28,496 bases of DNA, taken from positions 1-28,496 of the forward strand of contig CALPOS020000004.1 of assembly GCA_943325255.2 (NCBI GenBank), in the 5' to 3' direction. Positions 8,967 to 18,456 of the stretch are shown here, in pieces; within the stretch, counting starts at the first letter, position 1; the number at the start of each line of letters is the position of its first letter. This stretch comes from Sphingobacterium thalpophilum (GTDB taxonomy: Bacteria > Bacteroidota > Bacteroidia > Flavobacteriales > Flavobacteriaceae). The notes under the pieces were generated by a model. That model made no database searches. It was not told where the DNA came from and worked only from the letters and a program-made list of their open reading frames with translations. A program made the position numbers and the translations under genes.

Positions 8967-10421
8967 TTATTTTAAGTTCATTTCCGAATAACCAATTGCT
9001 TCCCCAATCAAAGTTCCGCTGGTGCAATGGGTGATTTTCACATTGACAAACTCTCCGACTTTGTAATTTTCTTTTGGGAAAACAACGGTAATACTTTGCG
9101 AATTGCGCCCAGACCAATCTTGATCTGACTTTTTCGATTCCTTCTCAATTAATACTTCGACCGTTTTTCCGACAAATTGTTTGGTTCGAAAAGCACTGTG
9201 TTGTCTTTGCAGATCGACAATTTCTTGCAAACGTCGCAATTTGGTTGTTTCAGGAACATCGTCTTCCATTTTTCTGCCAGCCAAGGTTCCGGGTCGCTCA
9301 GAATATGCATACATATAACCAAAATCATATTTTACATACTCCATCAAACTCAAGGTGTCTTGGTGATCTTCTTCTGTTTCGGTAGGGAAGCCAGCAATCA
9401 TGTCTTGCGTAATACCGCAGTCTGGAATGGTTTTTCGAATATTGTCGATGAGTTGCATATATTCTGAACGTGTATGCAGTCGGTTCATTTCCTTTAGAAT
9501 TCTATCGCTTCCCGATTGCACTGGTAAATGAATATGATTGCAAATATTATCGTGTTTTGCAATTACTTGAAGCACACTTAAATGCATGTCTTGCGGATTG
9601 GAAGTAGAAAATCGAATACGCATTTTCGGAAATCCCACCGCGACCATTTCTAGCAATTGGTCAAAATCGACCGCTGTGGCTTTTTGCATGTCAGTCGCTT
9701 TGTCGAAATCTTTTTTGAGTCCACCGCCATACCATAAATAACTATCCACATTTTGACCCAAAAGCGTAATTTCTTTGTATCCGGCATCCGATAAATCTTG
9801 AATCTCTTTTATAATGCTTTGTGGCTCACGGCTCCGTTCGCGACCGCGGGTAAAAGGCACGACGCAAAACGTGCACATATTGTCACAACCACGGGTAATC
9901 GAAACTAAAGCAGAAACACCGTTGGTCATCAATCGAACCGGTGCAATATCACCATAGGTTTCGTCTTTAGAAAGAATGACATTAATGGCATCACGACCTT
10001 CTTCTACTTCTTGAAGCAAATTGGGCAAGTCTTTGTAGGCATCAGGCCCGACTACCAAATCGACAATTTTTTCTTCTTCGAGAAATTTATCTTTCAAACG
10101 TTCCGCCATACAGCCCAAAACGCCTACTTTCATTTTTGGATTCACGTCGCGTTTGACCGCATTATATTTTTGTAAACGCTTGCGAATGGTTTGCTCTGCT
10201 TTGTCCCGTATCGAACAGGTATTCACCAAAACCAAATCGGCTTCTTCTAATATTGTTGTAGTATTAAAACCGTTTTCTGACAATATCGACGCAACGATTT
10301 CGCTGTCTGAAAAGTTCATTGCGCAACCATAACTTTCGATATAGAGTTTTTTTGTATTTTCTTGTTTATGTTGTAGGGTGAGACTTTCGCCTTGTTTGGT
10401 CTCTTCAATAATCTTTTCCAT
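8967..10421 (-). CDS. miaB: tRNA-2-methylthio-N6-dimethylallyladenosine synthase MiaB
   Basis: This 484-residue radical-SAM methylthiotransferase converts i6A37 to ms2i6A37 in tRNAs that read UNN codons. The N-terminal MTTase domain has the three cluster cysteines Cys33 (SYGCAMN), Cys69 ([11 protein letters not shown]) and Cys104 (LGCMAER). The radical-SAM cluster motif is C179-x3-C183-x2-C186 ([10 protein letters not shown]), and the C-terminal ~65 residues form a TRAM RNA-binding domain ([13 protein letters not shown] to GTLIGEAIG). The SIRDKAE sequence and length distinguish MiaB from RimO and MtaB. It begins the long minus-strand gene row, with its own good promoter at 10452-10484. Confidence 0.97.
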   Translation of the reverse strand: MEKIIEETKQGESLTLQHKQENTKKLYIESYGCAMNFSDSEIVASILSENGFNTTTILEEADLVLVNTCSIRDKAEQTIRKRLQKYNAVKRDVNPKMKVGVLGCMAERLKDKFLEEEKIVDLVVGPDAYKDLPNLLQEVEEGRDAINVILSKDETYGDIAPVRLMTNGVSALVSITRGCDNMCTFCVVPFTRGRERSREPQSIIKEIQDLSDAGYKEITLLGQNVDSYLWYGGGLKKDFDKATDMQKATAVDFDQLLEMVAVGFPKMRIRFSTSNPQDMHLSVLQVIAKHDNICNHIHLPVQSGSDRILKEMNRLHTRSEYMQLIDNIRKTIPDCGITQDMIAGFPTETEEDHQDTLSLMEYVKYDFGYMYAYSERPGTLAGRKMEDDVPETTKLRRLQEIVDLQRQHSAFRTKQFVGKTVEVLIEKESKKSDQDWSGRNSQSITVVFPKENYKVGEFVNVKITHCTSGTLIGEAIGYSEMNLK

Positions 10422-10451
10422 ATTCCTTTTTAAAACGCTTCAGATTGATGA

Positions 10452-10484
10452 CAAAGATAATGCAATTGAATGAAAATATGACAA
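10452..10484 (-). promoter_or_regulatory. Promoter of miaB
   Basis: On the minus strand TTG (10484-10482), a 22-bp spacer, then TATCTTTG (10459-10452), an exact match to TANNTTTG. It lies 30 bp before the miaB start codon. Confidence 0.65.
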
Positions 10485-10525
10485 GATGTCAGACGAACTT
10501 TGTGGTTTGCTTTTAATTTTATTTA

Positions 10526-10630
10526 GGAGCTGTTCCCGCTGTACGCTCTATCTTTTTCGCACCGCAATTTGGGACAACATTTGCTGAAAATGAAGCGAAA
10601 AAGGATGCCGCTTCCATCGGGGCTATGGCA
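10526..10630 (-). ncRNA. Flavo-1-like structured element, copy A
   Basis: This lies in the 342-bp gap between the divergent miaB and topA genes (10422-10763), which holds no open frame of interest. Its ends match those of the element at 22838-22937 (GGAGCTNTT...CCCGCTGT at one end and CCGCTNCCATCGGGGCTA at the other), while the core differs but stays self-complementary (CTTTTTCGC with GCGAAAAAG). Read on the minus strand it starts TAGCCCCGATGG and ends GGGAACAGCTCC, which resembles what I remember of the Flavo-1 RNA motif of flavobacteria. The strand and the name are therefore tentative; the repeat itself is plain. Confidence 0.55.
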
Positions 10631-10703
10631 TTCGTAATCTCAACGATTTATCGACCAAGAACCCAAAATTTCGTTCAAAAGCACAATATTTAAAAAAAAT
10701 AGA

Positions 10704-10711
10704 TACTTTTG
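10704..10711 (+). promoter_or_regulatory. -7 element of topA promoter
   Basis: TACTTTTG exactly matches TANNTTTG and lies 52 bp before the topA start. No convincing TTG is found at the usual distance upstream, so only this half is called. Confidence 0.5.
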
Positions 10712-10763
10712 CCCCGAGTGTAAAACCAATGTTACTTCAACTTAGGTAGTAAACAAAAGCAAT

Positions 10764-13268
10764 ATGGCAAAGAATTTAGTGATTGTGGAGTCACCTGCAA
10801 AGGCAAAGACTATCGAAAAATTTTTGGGTAGTGATTATCAAGTGGAGTCCAGTTATGGTCACATTGCCGATTTGCCGTCCAAAGAAATTGGAGTAGATGT
10901 TGCCAATGGTTTTAAACCCAAATATGAAGTCTCCGCAGACAAGAAAGCGTTGGTTTCAAAGCTAAAAACTTTAGCTAAGAACTCAGAAATGGTTTGGCTG
11001 GCTTCCGATGAAGACCGAGAAGGAGAAGCTATTTCTTGGCATTTAGCTGAGGAATTGAAACTTGATAAAAATAAAACGAAGCGAATCGTTTTTCATGAAA
11101 TTACCAAAACGGCTATTCTCAAAGCGATTGAAAACCCAAGAGAAATTGATTATAACTTGGTCAACGCACAACAAGCTCGACGTGTTTTAGACCGATTGGT
11201 TGGTTACGAATTATCGCCGGTATTGTGGAGAAAAGTAAAAGGAGGTTTGTCTGCGGGTAGAGTTCAATCAGTTGCAGTTCGTTTGATTGTGGAGCGTGAA
11301 CGAGAAATACAAAATTTCAAATCAGTGGCTTCCTATTCAGTTAGTGCTGAATTTACCAATGAAAATGGCAAAGCGTTCAAAGCAAAACTTCCGAAAAATT
11401 TTGTTACAAAAAAGGAAGCAGATGCATTTTTGACAAGTAATATTAATGCTTCATTCTCCGTCGCTGAGATAGAAACCAAGCCGGCTAAAAAGTCGCCAGC
11501 AGCACCATTTACAACTTCTACATTGCAACAAGAAGCAGCTAGAAAATTATATTTACCAGTTGGAATTACGATGCAATTGGCTCAAAGGTTATATGAAGCT
11601 GGGTTAATTACTTATATGAGGACTGATAGTGTCAACCTTTCTAAAGACGCGATGAACGCTGCCGAAGCGGAAATTGTTAAATCGTATGGGAAAGAGTTTG
11701 CAAAACCAAGGGTGTTTGCTACCAAAAGCAAAGGTGCTCAAGAAGCACACGAAGCAATTCGTCCTACTGATATGTCCCGTCATACCGTCAATATTGATCG
11801 AGACCAAGCACGTTTGTACGACTTGATTTGGAAAAGAACCTTAGCATCTCAAATGAGCGATGCTGAGTTAGAGCGTACTGCGGTAAAAATAGAAGCAGAC
11901 AAACATAAGGAGTTGTTTCTTGCTTCGGGTGAAGTGCTGCTTTTTGAAGGCTTTTTGAAAGTGTATTTGGAAGGAAATGACGATGATGAAGAAGAGCAAG
12001 AAGGAATGCTTCCAGCGATGAAAATCAAGGAGAAATTAAACAATAACTATATTACGGCAACGGAGCGATATTCTAGACCCTCCGCTCGATATACGGAAGC
12101 TGCATTGGTTAAGAAATTAGAAGAATTGGGTATTGGTCGTCCGTCAACATATGCCCCAACAATCTCTACCATAATTAACAGAACGTATATTGAAAAAGGG
12201 AATTTAGAAGGTCAAGAAAGAAATTACACGCAATTAACGTTGCAACAAGGTAGCGTTAAGGAGCAAATATTAAAAGAGAATACCGGTTCTGATAAAGGAA
12301 AATTAGTGCCGACGGATATCGGAACAATAGTGACGGACTTCTTGGTCAAGAACTTTGGAAGTATACTTGATTATAACTTTACAGCTAAAGTTGAACAGGA
12401 TTTTGATGAGATTGCTGAAGGAAATGTGAATTGGGAGAAGATGATGCAAGATTTCTATAACAAATTTCATCCGAATGTAGTTGAAGTTGAGGCAAATGCA
12501 GAAAGAGAAAGCGGCGAAAGAATTTTAGGTGTCGACCCGAAATCTGGTAAACCAATAAGTGTTCGTTTAGGAAAATTTGGACCAATGGCTCAAATTGGCG
12601 ATGCGGACGATGACGAAAAGAAGTTTGCTAGTTTGATGTCGGATCAAAACATCGGGAATATTACTTTGGAAGAAGCCTTAAATTTATTTCTCTTGCCCAA
12701 AAGTCTCGGCGAATATAATGGTGAAGAAGTAGAAGTAAATAATGGTCGATTTGGACCTTATGTTCGATTTGGTGGCGCATTTATTTCATTGCCAAAGGCA
12801 GAGAATCCACTCGATGTTACTATGGAGCGTGCTCAAGAACTCATTAATGAAAAAGTTAAAGCTGATGCGCCAATTGCGGTCTACAAAGGTTATCCTGTAC
12901 AAAAAGGAGTGGGCCGATTTGGGCCTTTCATCAAGTGGAACGGCTTGTTTATCAATGTGAGTAAGAAGTACAATTTTGATGCTTTGTCACAGGCAGATGT
13001 GGAGTCATTAGTTGAGGATAAATTACAAAAAGATATTGACAAAGTAATTCATTATTGGGAGACAGAAGGTATTACGGTTGAAAAAGCGAGATGGGGAAGG
13101 TCAGTAATAACGAAAGGGAAGTTAAAGATTGAGTTGAGCAAAGATGTTGATGCGACAAAGCTGACGCTAGCACAAGTGCAAGAATTAATTGAAAAAAAAT
13201 CGCCGGCTAAGAAAACTTCAACTAAAAAAAGTGCGGTAAAAAAAGCAAGTACTGTCAAAAAGAAATAA
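10764..13268 (+). CDS. topA: DNA topoisomerase I (type IA, omega protein)
   Basis: This 834-residue enzyme relaxes negative supercoils by a 5'-phosphotyrosine intermediate. The TOPRIM domain opens at the N-terminus (VIVESPAKAKT with Glu9; acidic triad DEDREGE at 82-88). The active-site tyrosine is Tyr284 in LITYMRTDS, and the SAGRVQSVAVRLI segment (~163-175) is the usual type IA motif. After the core there are repeated C-terminal OB/zinc-ribbon-like units lacking cysteines, each with a 'GRFGP' turn (GKFGPMA, GRFGPYV, GRFGPFI), then a Lys/Ala/Ser-rich tail (~813-834). The cysteine-free C-terminal repeats are typical of Bacteroidota and some other phyla. The next gene starts 3 bp after the stop. 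Confidence 0.98.
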   Translation: MAKNLVIVESPAKAKTIEKFLGSDYQVESSYGHIADLPSKEIGVDVANGFKPKYEVSADKKALVSKLKTLAKNSEMVWLASDEDREGEAISWHLAEELKLDKNKTKRIVFHEITKTAILKAIENPREIDYNLVNAQQARRVLDRLVGYELSPVLWRKVKGGLSAGRVQSVAVRLIVEREREIQNFKSVASYSVSAEFTNENGKAFKAKLPKNFVTKKEADAFLTSNINASFSVAEIETKPAKKSPAAPFTTSTLQQEAARKLYLPVGITMQLAQRLYEAGLITYMRTDSVNLSKDAMNAAEAEIVKSYGKEFAKPRVFATKSKGAQEAHEAIRPTDMSRHTVNIDRDQARLYDLIWKRTLASQMSDAELERTAVKIEADKHKELFLASGEVLLFEGFLKVYLEGNDDDEEEQEGMLPAMKIKEKLNNNYITATERYSRPSARYTEAALVKKLEELGIGRPSTYAPTISTIINRTYIEKGNLEGQERNYTQLTLQQGSVKEQILKENTGSDKGKLVPTDIGTIVTDFLVKNFGSILDYNFTAKVEQDFDEIAEGNVNWEKMMQDFYNKFHPNVVEVEANAERESGERILGVDPKSGKPISVRLGKFGPMAQIGDADDDEKKFASLMSDQNIGNITLEEALNLFLLPKSLGEYNGEEVEVNNGRFGPYVRFGGAFISLPKAENPLDVTMERAQELINEKVKADAPIAVYKGYPVQKGVGRFGPFIKWNGLFINVSKKYNFDALSQADVESLVEDKLQKDIDKVIHYWETEGITVEKARWGRSVITKGKLKIELSKDVDATKLTLAQVQELIEKKSPAKKTSTKKSAVKKASTVKKK

Positions 13269-13271
13269 GCA

Positions 13272-14414
13272 ATGGATTTTAGTTTTTTGGAGCCTATTGA
13301 TATCGAGATTCAGCAGTTCGTGCAGCAACTGTCTTCACAGCAGTTAGGTAGTAAAGTAGTTTTTCACACCACAGAAGATCTTCCAGATTTAAGTAAGATT
13401 CGGGTTGCCCTTGTTGGAGTTTTGGAATCAAAACAAGATGGTACAGTAACTAGCCTGAAAAGTATTAGGAATGAGCTGTACGCATTATATCCAGGAAATT
13501 GGGAGACATCGATTGCAGATTTGGGTAATATAAGGCCAGGTCATTCGCAAAAAGACACTTTTTTCGCTTTGCAGTCGGTCGTTTCTGCATTAATTAAGAA
13601 AAGGATAATTCCAATTATAATTGGTGGTTCACAGGATTTGACATATGCGTTGTACAGAGCCTACGATGTTTTAGAGCAAATGGTTAATTTGGTAGCGATT
13701 GACAGCAAGTTTGATTTTGGAAAAGAATCAGATGCAATATCGGCAACTTCGTACCTCACAAAAATAGTTTTGGATGAACCGAACAATCTATTTAATTTTT
13801 GTAATGTAGGTTATCAAACGTATTATAATTCTCAAGAAGAAATTGATTTAGTTGAAAAGTTGTTCTTCGACAGTTATCGATTAGGTGACGTTTGTAATAA
13901 TATTTCCATTGCAGAGCCCGTTTTTAGGGATGCGGACATCATTAGTCTTGATTTAACTTCAATTAAGACTTCCGACTCGGGAAATTTTCGTAGTTTTATA
14001 CCAAATGGATTTTCAGGGAAAGAAATTTGCTCTTTAGCGCGTTATGCTGGTTTAAGTGATAAAGTTTCATGTTTGGGCATATTTAATCATGGTGATACTG
14101 ACCAAGAATCAAAATTGACGTCACAGATTATTTGGTATTTTATTGAAGGTTTTCATTATCGTTCCAATGAGTATCCATTCGGAAGTAAAGACAATTACTT
14201 GAAGTACATTGTTCCTTTAGAGGATCAGGAATTAGTATTCTATAAAAGCCATAAAACAGGCAGATGGTGGATTGAAATTCCATATTTATCAACTGCAAAT
14301 ACTAAACTGAAGAAAAATACGTTGTTACCATGTTCTCATGAGGAGTATTTAGCTGCCTGCCAGCATGAAATTCCTGAGAGATGGTGGAAAGCACAACGAA
14401 AGAACATTATTTAA
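13272..14414 (+). CDS. Arginase/formimidoylglutamase-fold protein with lost metal ligands
   Basis: The 380-residue protein has the ureohydrolase (arginase/agmatinase) fold pattern, yet the manganese-binding motifs are degraded. Where active enzymes have GGDHS it reads GGSQD (residues 118-122), where they have DAHxD it reads DSKFD (144-148), and where they have SxDxDxxDP it reads SLDLTSIKT (225-233). Most ligands are therefore missing and hydrolysis of a guanidino substrate is unlikely. The final ~100 residues (FIEGFHYRSNEYPFGSKDNY, then FYKSHKTGRWWIEIPY) are an extension beyond the usual ~300 residues. It starts 3 bp after topA and lies directly upstream of gldKLMN, the same order I recall in other flavobacteria, where it tends to be annotated as formimidoylglutamase. 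A structural or binding role is more plausible than catalysis. Confidence 0.8.
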   Translation: MDFSFLEPIDIEIQQFVQQLSSQQLGSKVVFHTTEDLPDLSKIRVALVGVLESKQDGTVTSLKSIRNELYALYPGNWETSIADLGNIRPGHSQKDTFFALQSVVSALIKKRIIPIIIGGSQDLTYALYRAYDVLEQMVNLVAIDSKFDFGKESDAISATSYLTKIVLDEPNNLFNFCNVGYQTYYNSQEEIDLVEKLFFDSYRLGDVCNNISIAEPVFRDADIISLDLTSIKTSDSGNFRSFIPNGFSGKEICSLARYAGLSDKVSCLGIFNHGDTDQESKLTSQIIWYFIEGFHYRSNEYPFGSKDNYLKYIVPLEDQELVFYKSHKTGRWWIEIPYLSTANTKLKKNTLLPCSHEEYLAACQHEIPERWWKAQRKNII

Positions 14415-14488
14415 TGCCTAAATTATAATTCGAAACTTATGGAGGCTAAATAATTGAAAGATATAACTTACATTTTTTATGAATACTT

Positions 14489-14521
14489 GTATTTCATCGA
14501 TATTATTTGCTTTTAATCGAC
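14489..14521 (+). promoter_or_regulatory. Putative operator upstream of gldK (paired ATCGA half-sites)
   Basis: The motif GTATTTCATCGAT, A, TTATTTGCT, then TTTAATCGAC contains two ATCGA cores starting exactly 20 bp apart (14496 and 14516). A nearly identical copy with the same spacing is found at 25605-25637 upstream of the LRR genes. Same-face direct half-sites suggest a dimeric regulator. It lies 161 bp before the gldK start and about 90 bp before the gldK promoter, in a 268-bp gap with no gene. Confidence 0.5.
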
Positions 14522-14612
14522 AAAATGTTTTTCCGTTTCCGTTTAAAATTCTATTTTTGGGATGGCAAATTGATAGATTCGTTTTTCCAATTTAAAATTT
14601 AATAATATTTAA

Positions 14613-14643
14613 TTGCTTTTTTAAAAAATAATAAATAGGTTTA
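14613..14643 (+). promoter_or_regulatory. Candidate promoter of gldKLMN
   Basis: TTG (14613-14615), a 20-bp spacer, then TAGGTTTA (14636-14643), a one-mismatch copy of TANNTTTG, 39 bp upstream of the gldK start codon. Confidence 0.6.
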
Positions 14644-14682
14644 CGCCCTTAAAATATTAACACAATCATAACCCCAATATAT

Positions 14683-16098
14683 ATGAAGAAATTCATTTCA
14701 TTTTCAGTAATAGTAGCTATGTTGGTTGGCTGTGGCGGCTCGAGCGACAAAGGTGAATTGGTAGGAGTTAAAGGTAAGAAATGGAATCCTGAAAAGCCTT
14801 ACGGGATGACATTGGTTCCTGGTGGTTCATTTATTATGGGAAAATCAGACGATGATTTGGCAAACATTCAAGATGCTCCAACCAAAACAGTAACAGTTAG
14901 GTCGTTTTACATGGATGAAACAGAAATTACTAACAGTGAGTATCGCGAGTTTGTTGAATGGGTAAAAGATTCAACAATCAGAGTTCGATTAGCTATTTTA
15001 GCTGATGAAGTAGGTGGTGGTGGAACTGCGGGTGCTGCCAAAGGAGGGAAATCAGGTAAAAATGCAGGAAGTATAGGTGATTTTGCATTTAATGACGCGG
15101 ATCCAGCAAAAATGACGGCATATGATAAATATATGTACGAGAATTATTATAGCGTTGGAACTGATGATGATCCATATGCTGGGAGAAAGTTAAACAGAAA
15201 AGTTAAATTAATTAAAGACACTTCAAAATATCCAGATGAGTATTATACAGAAGTGATGGATACGATGTATTTGCCTGTTGCTGAATCTTTTAACGGACTT
15301 AGAACAATAGACGTAAATAAATTGAAGTTCCGCTACTCTTACATGGATATTCAAGCGGCTGCTAAGGCAAAGACTGGTAAGAGAAAGGATTTTATTAAAA
15401 CTGAGCAAACTAAGGTTTACCCTGATACAACGGTTTGGATTAAGGATTTTGCATATTCTTATAATGAGCCAATGCATAATGACTATTTATGGCACCAAGC
15501 CTATTCTGAGTACCCAGTTGTTGGGGTAAATTGGAAACAAGCAAAAGCATTTTGTGCATGGAGAACTTTAAAGAAAAATACTTACATAAAATCAAAAAAG
15601 AAAGGTAGAGATTTGACAAATTCATTCAGATTGCCAACTGAGGCAGAATGGGAATATTCTGCGAGAGGAGGTTTGCAATCGGGAGCATACCCATGGGGAG
15701 GACCTTACACTAAAAATGATAGAGGTTGTTTCTTGGCTAATTTTAAACCAAATCGTGGAGATTATGCTGCAGATCAATCACTTTATACTGTAGAAGCAAA
15801 ATCATTTGAACCTAATGGGTATAATTTATATAACATGGCAGGAAATGTAGCTGAATGGACAGATTCGTCCTATGACGCAGGTGCCTATGAGTATGTTTCT
15901 TCAATGAATCCTAATGTTCCAGATTCTAAAAACATGCGAAAAGTTGTTCGCGGCGGTTCTTGGAAAGATGTTGCATATTTCCTTCAGGTAAGTACGAGGG
16001 ACTTTGAATATGCTGACACAGCAAGAAGTTATATTGGTTTTAGAACAGTGCAAGATTATATGGGGACTGTGACCACGGGCAAAGCACCTAAAAGATAA
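14683..16098 (+). CDS. gldK: Gliding motility / type IX secretion lipoprotein GldK
   Basis: This 471-residue outer-membrane lipoprotein (lipobox ..MLVGC, Cys17) forms with GldN the periplasmic ring of the type IX secretion system. The mature part is a formylglycine-generating-enzyme (FGE-sulfatase) fold: GMTLVPGGSFIMG near residues 41-53, YMDETEITNSEYREFV, then a long Gly/Lys-rich insertion (~105-260), and the core FRLPTEAEWEYSARGG, YPWGG, YNLYNMAGNVAEWTDSS, KVVRGGSWKD and SRSYIGFRT-like end. The known GldK proteins share this fold without being sulfatase activators. Size is close to that of F. johnsoniae GldK. It is the first gene of gldKLMN, with a 50-bp gap to gldL. Confidence 0.97.
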   Translation: MKKFISFSVIVAMLVGCGGSSDKGELVGVKGKKWNPEKPYGMTLVPGGSFIMGKSDDDLANIQDAPTKTVTVRSFYMDETEITNSEYREFVEWVKDSTIRVRLAILADEVGGGGTAGAAKGGKSGKNAGSIGDFAFNDADPAKMTAYDKYMYENYYSVGTDDDPYAGRKLNRKVKLIKDTSKYPDEYYTEVMDTMYLPVAESFNGLRTIDVNKLKFRYSYMDIQAAAKAKTGKRKDFIKTEQTKVYPDTTVWIKDFAYSYNEPMHNDYLWHQAYSEYPVVGVNWKQAKAFCAWRTLKKNTYIKSKKKGRDLTNSFRLPTEAEWEYSARGGLQSGAYPWGGPYTKNDRGCFLANFKPNRGDYAADQSLYTVEAKSFEPNGYNLYNMAGNVAEWTDSSYDAGAYEYVSSMNPNVPDSKNMRKVVRGGSWKDVAYFLQVSTRDFEYADTARSYIGFRTVQDYMGTVTTGKAPKR

Positions 16099-16148
16099 GT
16101 AATTAACCAACTAAATATACATTAACTTAACTAACTAAATTTTTTATT

Positions 16149-16799
16149 ATGGCATTATTGAGCAAAAAAGCAATGAATTTCGCTTACGGTATGGGAGCGG
16201 CAATTGTAATCATCGGAGCATTATTCAAAATTACACACATAGAGTTTGGCTTTATTACTGGTAACTTAATGTTAACAATTGGTCTAGTAACAGAAGCCCT
16301 TATATTTGGACTTTCTGCCTTTGAACCAGTAGATGACGAGTTGGATTGGACATTAGTATATCCAGAGCTCGCAAACGGGGAAGCTAGAAAGAAAGAAGCA
16401 AAAAAAGAAGACGCAAAAGATGCACAGGGTATGTTGTCTCAAAAATTAGATGCTATGTTGAAAGAGGCCAAAGTTGATGGTGAATTGATGGCTAGTCTCG
16501 GAAATAGTATTAAGAACTTTGAATCAGCAGCGAAAGGTATTGCACCAGCTGTTGATGGTATTGCTGCTACGAAGAAATACAGTGAAGAATTAACACTTGC
16601 TGCCGCTCAAATGGAATCTTTGAATAGTCTATACAAAATTCAATTGGATAGCGCTTCTAGAAATGCGCAAATCAACAATGAAGTTGCAGAAAATAATTTA
16701 AAACTAAAGGATCAAATGCAGTCATTAACTTCAAACCTGTCTTCATTGAACAATGTGTATGGTGGAATGTTATCTGCAATGAGTAATAAAGGGAATTAG
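16149..16799 (+). CDS. gldL: Gliding motility / type IX secretion motor protein GldL
   Basis: This 216-residue inner-membrane protein forms with GldM the proton-driven motor of type IX secretion and gliding. Two membrane helices (about residues 14-31 and 36-57) carry the charged residues reported as important in F. johnsoniae GldL: Lys27 and His30 in the first helix, Glu49 in the second (GLVTEALIFGL) and Glu59 just after it. A cytoplasmic tail (~65-216) is helical, with repeated Ala/Lys/Glu and a coiled-coil-like end (NEVAENNLKLKDQMQSLTSN). Order, length and residue numbering all fit. It is 48 bp upstream of gldM. Confidence 0.97.
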   Translation: MALLSKKAMNFAYGMGAAIVIIGALFKITHIEFGFITGNLMLTIGLVTEALIFGLSAFEPVDDELDWTLVYPELANGEARKKEAKKEDAKDAQGMLSQKLDAMLKEAKVDGELMASLGNSIKNFESAAKGIAPAVDGIAATKKYSEELTLAAAQMESLNSLYKIQLDSASRNAQINNEVAENNLKLKDQMQSLTSNLSSLNNVYGGMLSAMSNKGN

Positions 16800-16847
16800 T
16801 ATCTAACTACATTTTTAATATAAACAAAACAAACTTAATTAGAAAAA

Positions 16848-18398
16848 ATGGCAGGAGGAAAATTAACCCCTAGACAGAAGATGATTAACCTGATGTATTT
16901 GGTTTTCATCGCGATGTTGGCACTAAATATGTCCAAAGAAGTATTATCTGCTTTTGGAATTTTGAATACAAAAATTGTTGAATCTAACGCTATTGCAGAT
17001 ACCAGAAATGAATCTTCATTTTTACAGTTAGCTCAAAAGGCTTCTGATCAGCCAGGACAATATGGTGATAAGAAAGCTAAGGTAGAGAAAATCAGAGCTA
17101 TCTGTAAAGAATTTAGTGAATATTTAGAAGGTATAAAAACAGAAATCACTAAGGAGTTTCCAAAAGATAAAGAAGGGAATTATCCATGCGAACAAATGGA
17201 TAAAAGCGACCAAATGGACAATATGTTCTATATCGGTGATAAAGAATCTCCTAAAGCTAAGGAGTTCCTAGCAAAAATTCAAGGTTTTGCTGGTAAAATT
17301 AAAGCGATAGGTGGAAGTTCTATAGCTGATTCAGAAATGAAAAAAATCGAGAAAAGATTTGCAACCAATGCGGTTTATTCTGAAAAGGCGGAAGCGAAAA
17401 TCTCTTGGTTAGATTACAATTATCACCATTTCCCATTAATTGCTTCTGTTACCAAGCTTACACAATTACAAGCAGATATTAAAACTACTGAAAGTGATGT
17501 AATGACAGGTATGTTTCAATCAGACCTAGTTGCTGCTGCTTCTCTTACGGCATATCAACCAATAGTTGTTCCTGAAAAAACTGCGTTCTTTCAAGGAGAA
17601 GCTGTTAAAGGAAAAATTATACTTGGAAAGTTTGATCCAACCTTAGTTGCAAAATCTGTAGTTGTAAATGGTCAGTCTGTTAAAGCTACTGCCGGTCAAG
17701 CGGAATTTTCTTTTGGTGCAGGTTCTGTTGGTGAGCATGATATCACGGGTTCTTTTAATTTTGATGAAAATGGCAAAGTGATTAGTTTGCCGATCAAAGG
17801 AAATTACGTTGTAGTTCCTAGACCTAACTCTGCTACTATTTCGGCTGATAAAATGAATGTTGTATATCGCGGTGTTGTAAACCCAATGACAATATCTTTC
17901 GCCGGAGTTTCAGACAATAATGTTACGGCGAGTGCTCCAGGTATGACTAAGGGAAGTAAGCCAGGTAAATATGAAATTCGTCCTGGACAGGGTACAGAAT
18001 TAACAATAAATGTTACAGCTAAGTTACCAGACGGTAAACCAGTTTCAGACAAGAAGACTTTTAGAATTAAAGGTATCCCAGGGCCTGCAGGAACAATCAG
18101 AGGAGAGATGGGCGTTGTTAAAGGACCAAAAAACAGTTTGGAAGTTTCAACGGTTGGGGCTAAATTGGTAGACTTTGATTTTGAAGTTGGTTTAGATGTT
18201 GTTGGATTTAATTTAAAAGTTGCCGGTCAACCTACAGTTGTAGTTCAAGGCAATAAGTTGAATGCACAGTGTAAAGCAGTGCTCTCTAAAGCAGGAAGAG
18301 GAGACCAAGTTACCATTTCTGAAATAAAAACAAAATTATCTGGTGCAGGTAGCTATATGTTGCCGAGAACTGCTCCTGTTATTTTTGAAGTGCAATAA
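16848..18398 (+). CDS. gldM: Gliding motility / type IX secretion motor protein GldM
   Basis: This 516-residue protein has a short cytoplasmic start (MAGGKLTPRQKMINLMYLV), one membrane helix (~residues 15-34) and a long periplasmic part that in known structures forms four domains of a dimer spanning to the GldK/GldN ring. D1 is helical (~40-225), and the later part is beta-rich, with Gly/Val-rich strands (VVPEKTAFFQGEAVKGKI, VVPRPNSATISADKMNVVYR and the C-terminal AGSYMLPRTAPVIFEVQ). The single helix pairs with GldL helices to convert the proton gradient into rotation. Sequence and length match the family. The gap to gldN is 58 bp and holds an inverted repeat. Confidence 0.97.
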   Translation: MAGGKLTPRQKMINLMYLVFIAMLALNMSKEVLSAFGILNTKIVESNAIADTRNESSFLQLAQKASDQPGQYGDKKAKVEKIRAICKEFSEYLEGIKTEITKEFPKDKEGNYPCEQMDKSDQMDNMFYIGDKESPKAKEFLAKIQGFAGKIKAIGGSSIADSEMKKIEKRFATNAVYSEKAEAKISWLDYNYHHFPLIASVTKLTQLQADIKTTESDVMTGMFQSDLVAAASLTAYQPIVVPEKTAFFQGEAVKGKIILGKFDPTLVAKSVVVNGQSVKATAGQAEFSFGAGSVGEHDITGSFNFDENGKVISLPIKGNYVVVPRPNSATISADKMNVVYRGVVNPMTISFAGVSDNNVTASAPGMTKGSKPGKYEIRPGQGTELTINVTAKLPDGKPVSDKKTFRIKGIPGPAGTIRGEMGVVKGPKNSLEVSTVGAKLVDFDFEVGLDVVGFNLKVAGQPTVVVQGNKLNAQCKAVLSKAGRGDQVTISEIKTKLSGAGSYMLPRTAPVIFEVQ

Positions 18399-18402
18399 TA
18401 AT

Positions 18403-18435
18403 TTAAGTTAGGCACACGTTACCTTGTTAACTTAA
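18403..18435 (+). other. Inverted repeat between gldM and gldN
   Basis: TTAAGTTA (18403-18410) and TAACTTAA (18428-18435) form an 8-bp perfect stem around a 17-nt loop that itself has GG/CC ends. No T-tract follows, so it is more likely an RNA processing or stability element than a terminator. Confidence 0.45.
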
Positions 18436-18456
18436 GAAACTTATAATTATATAAAG

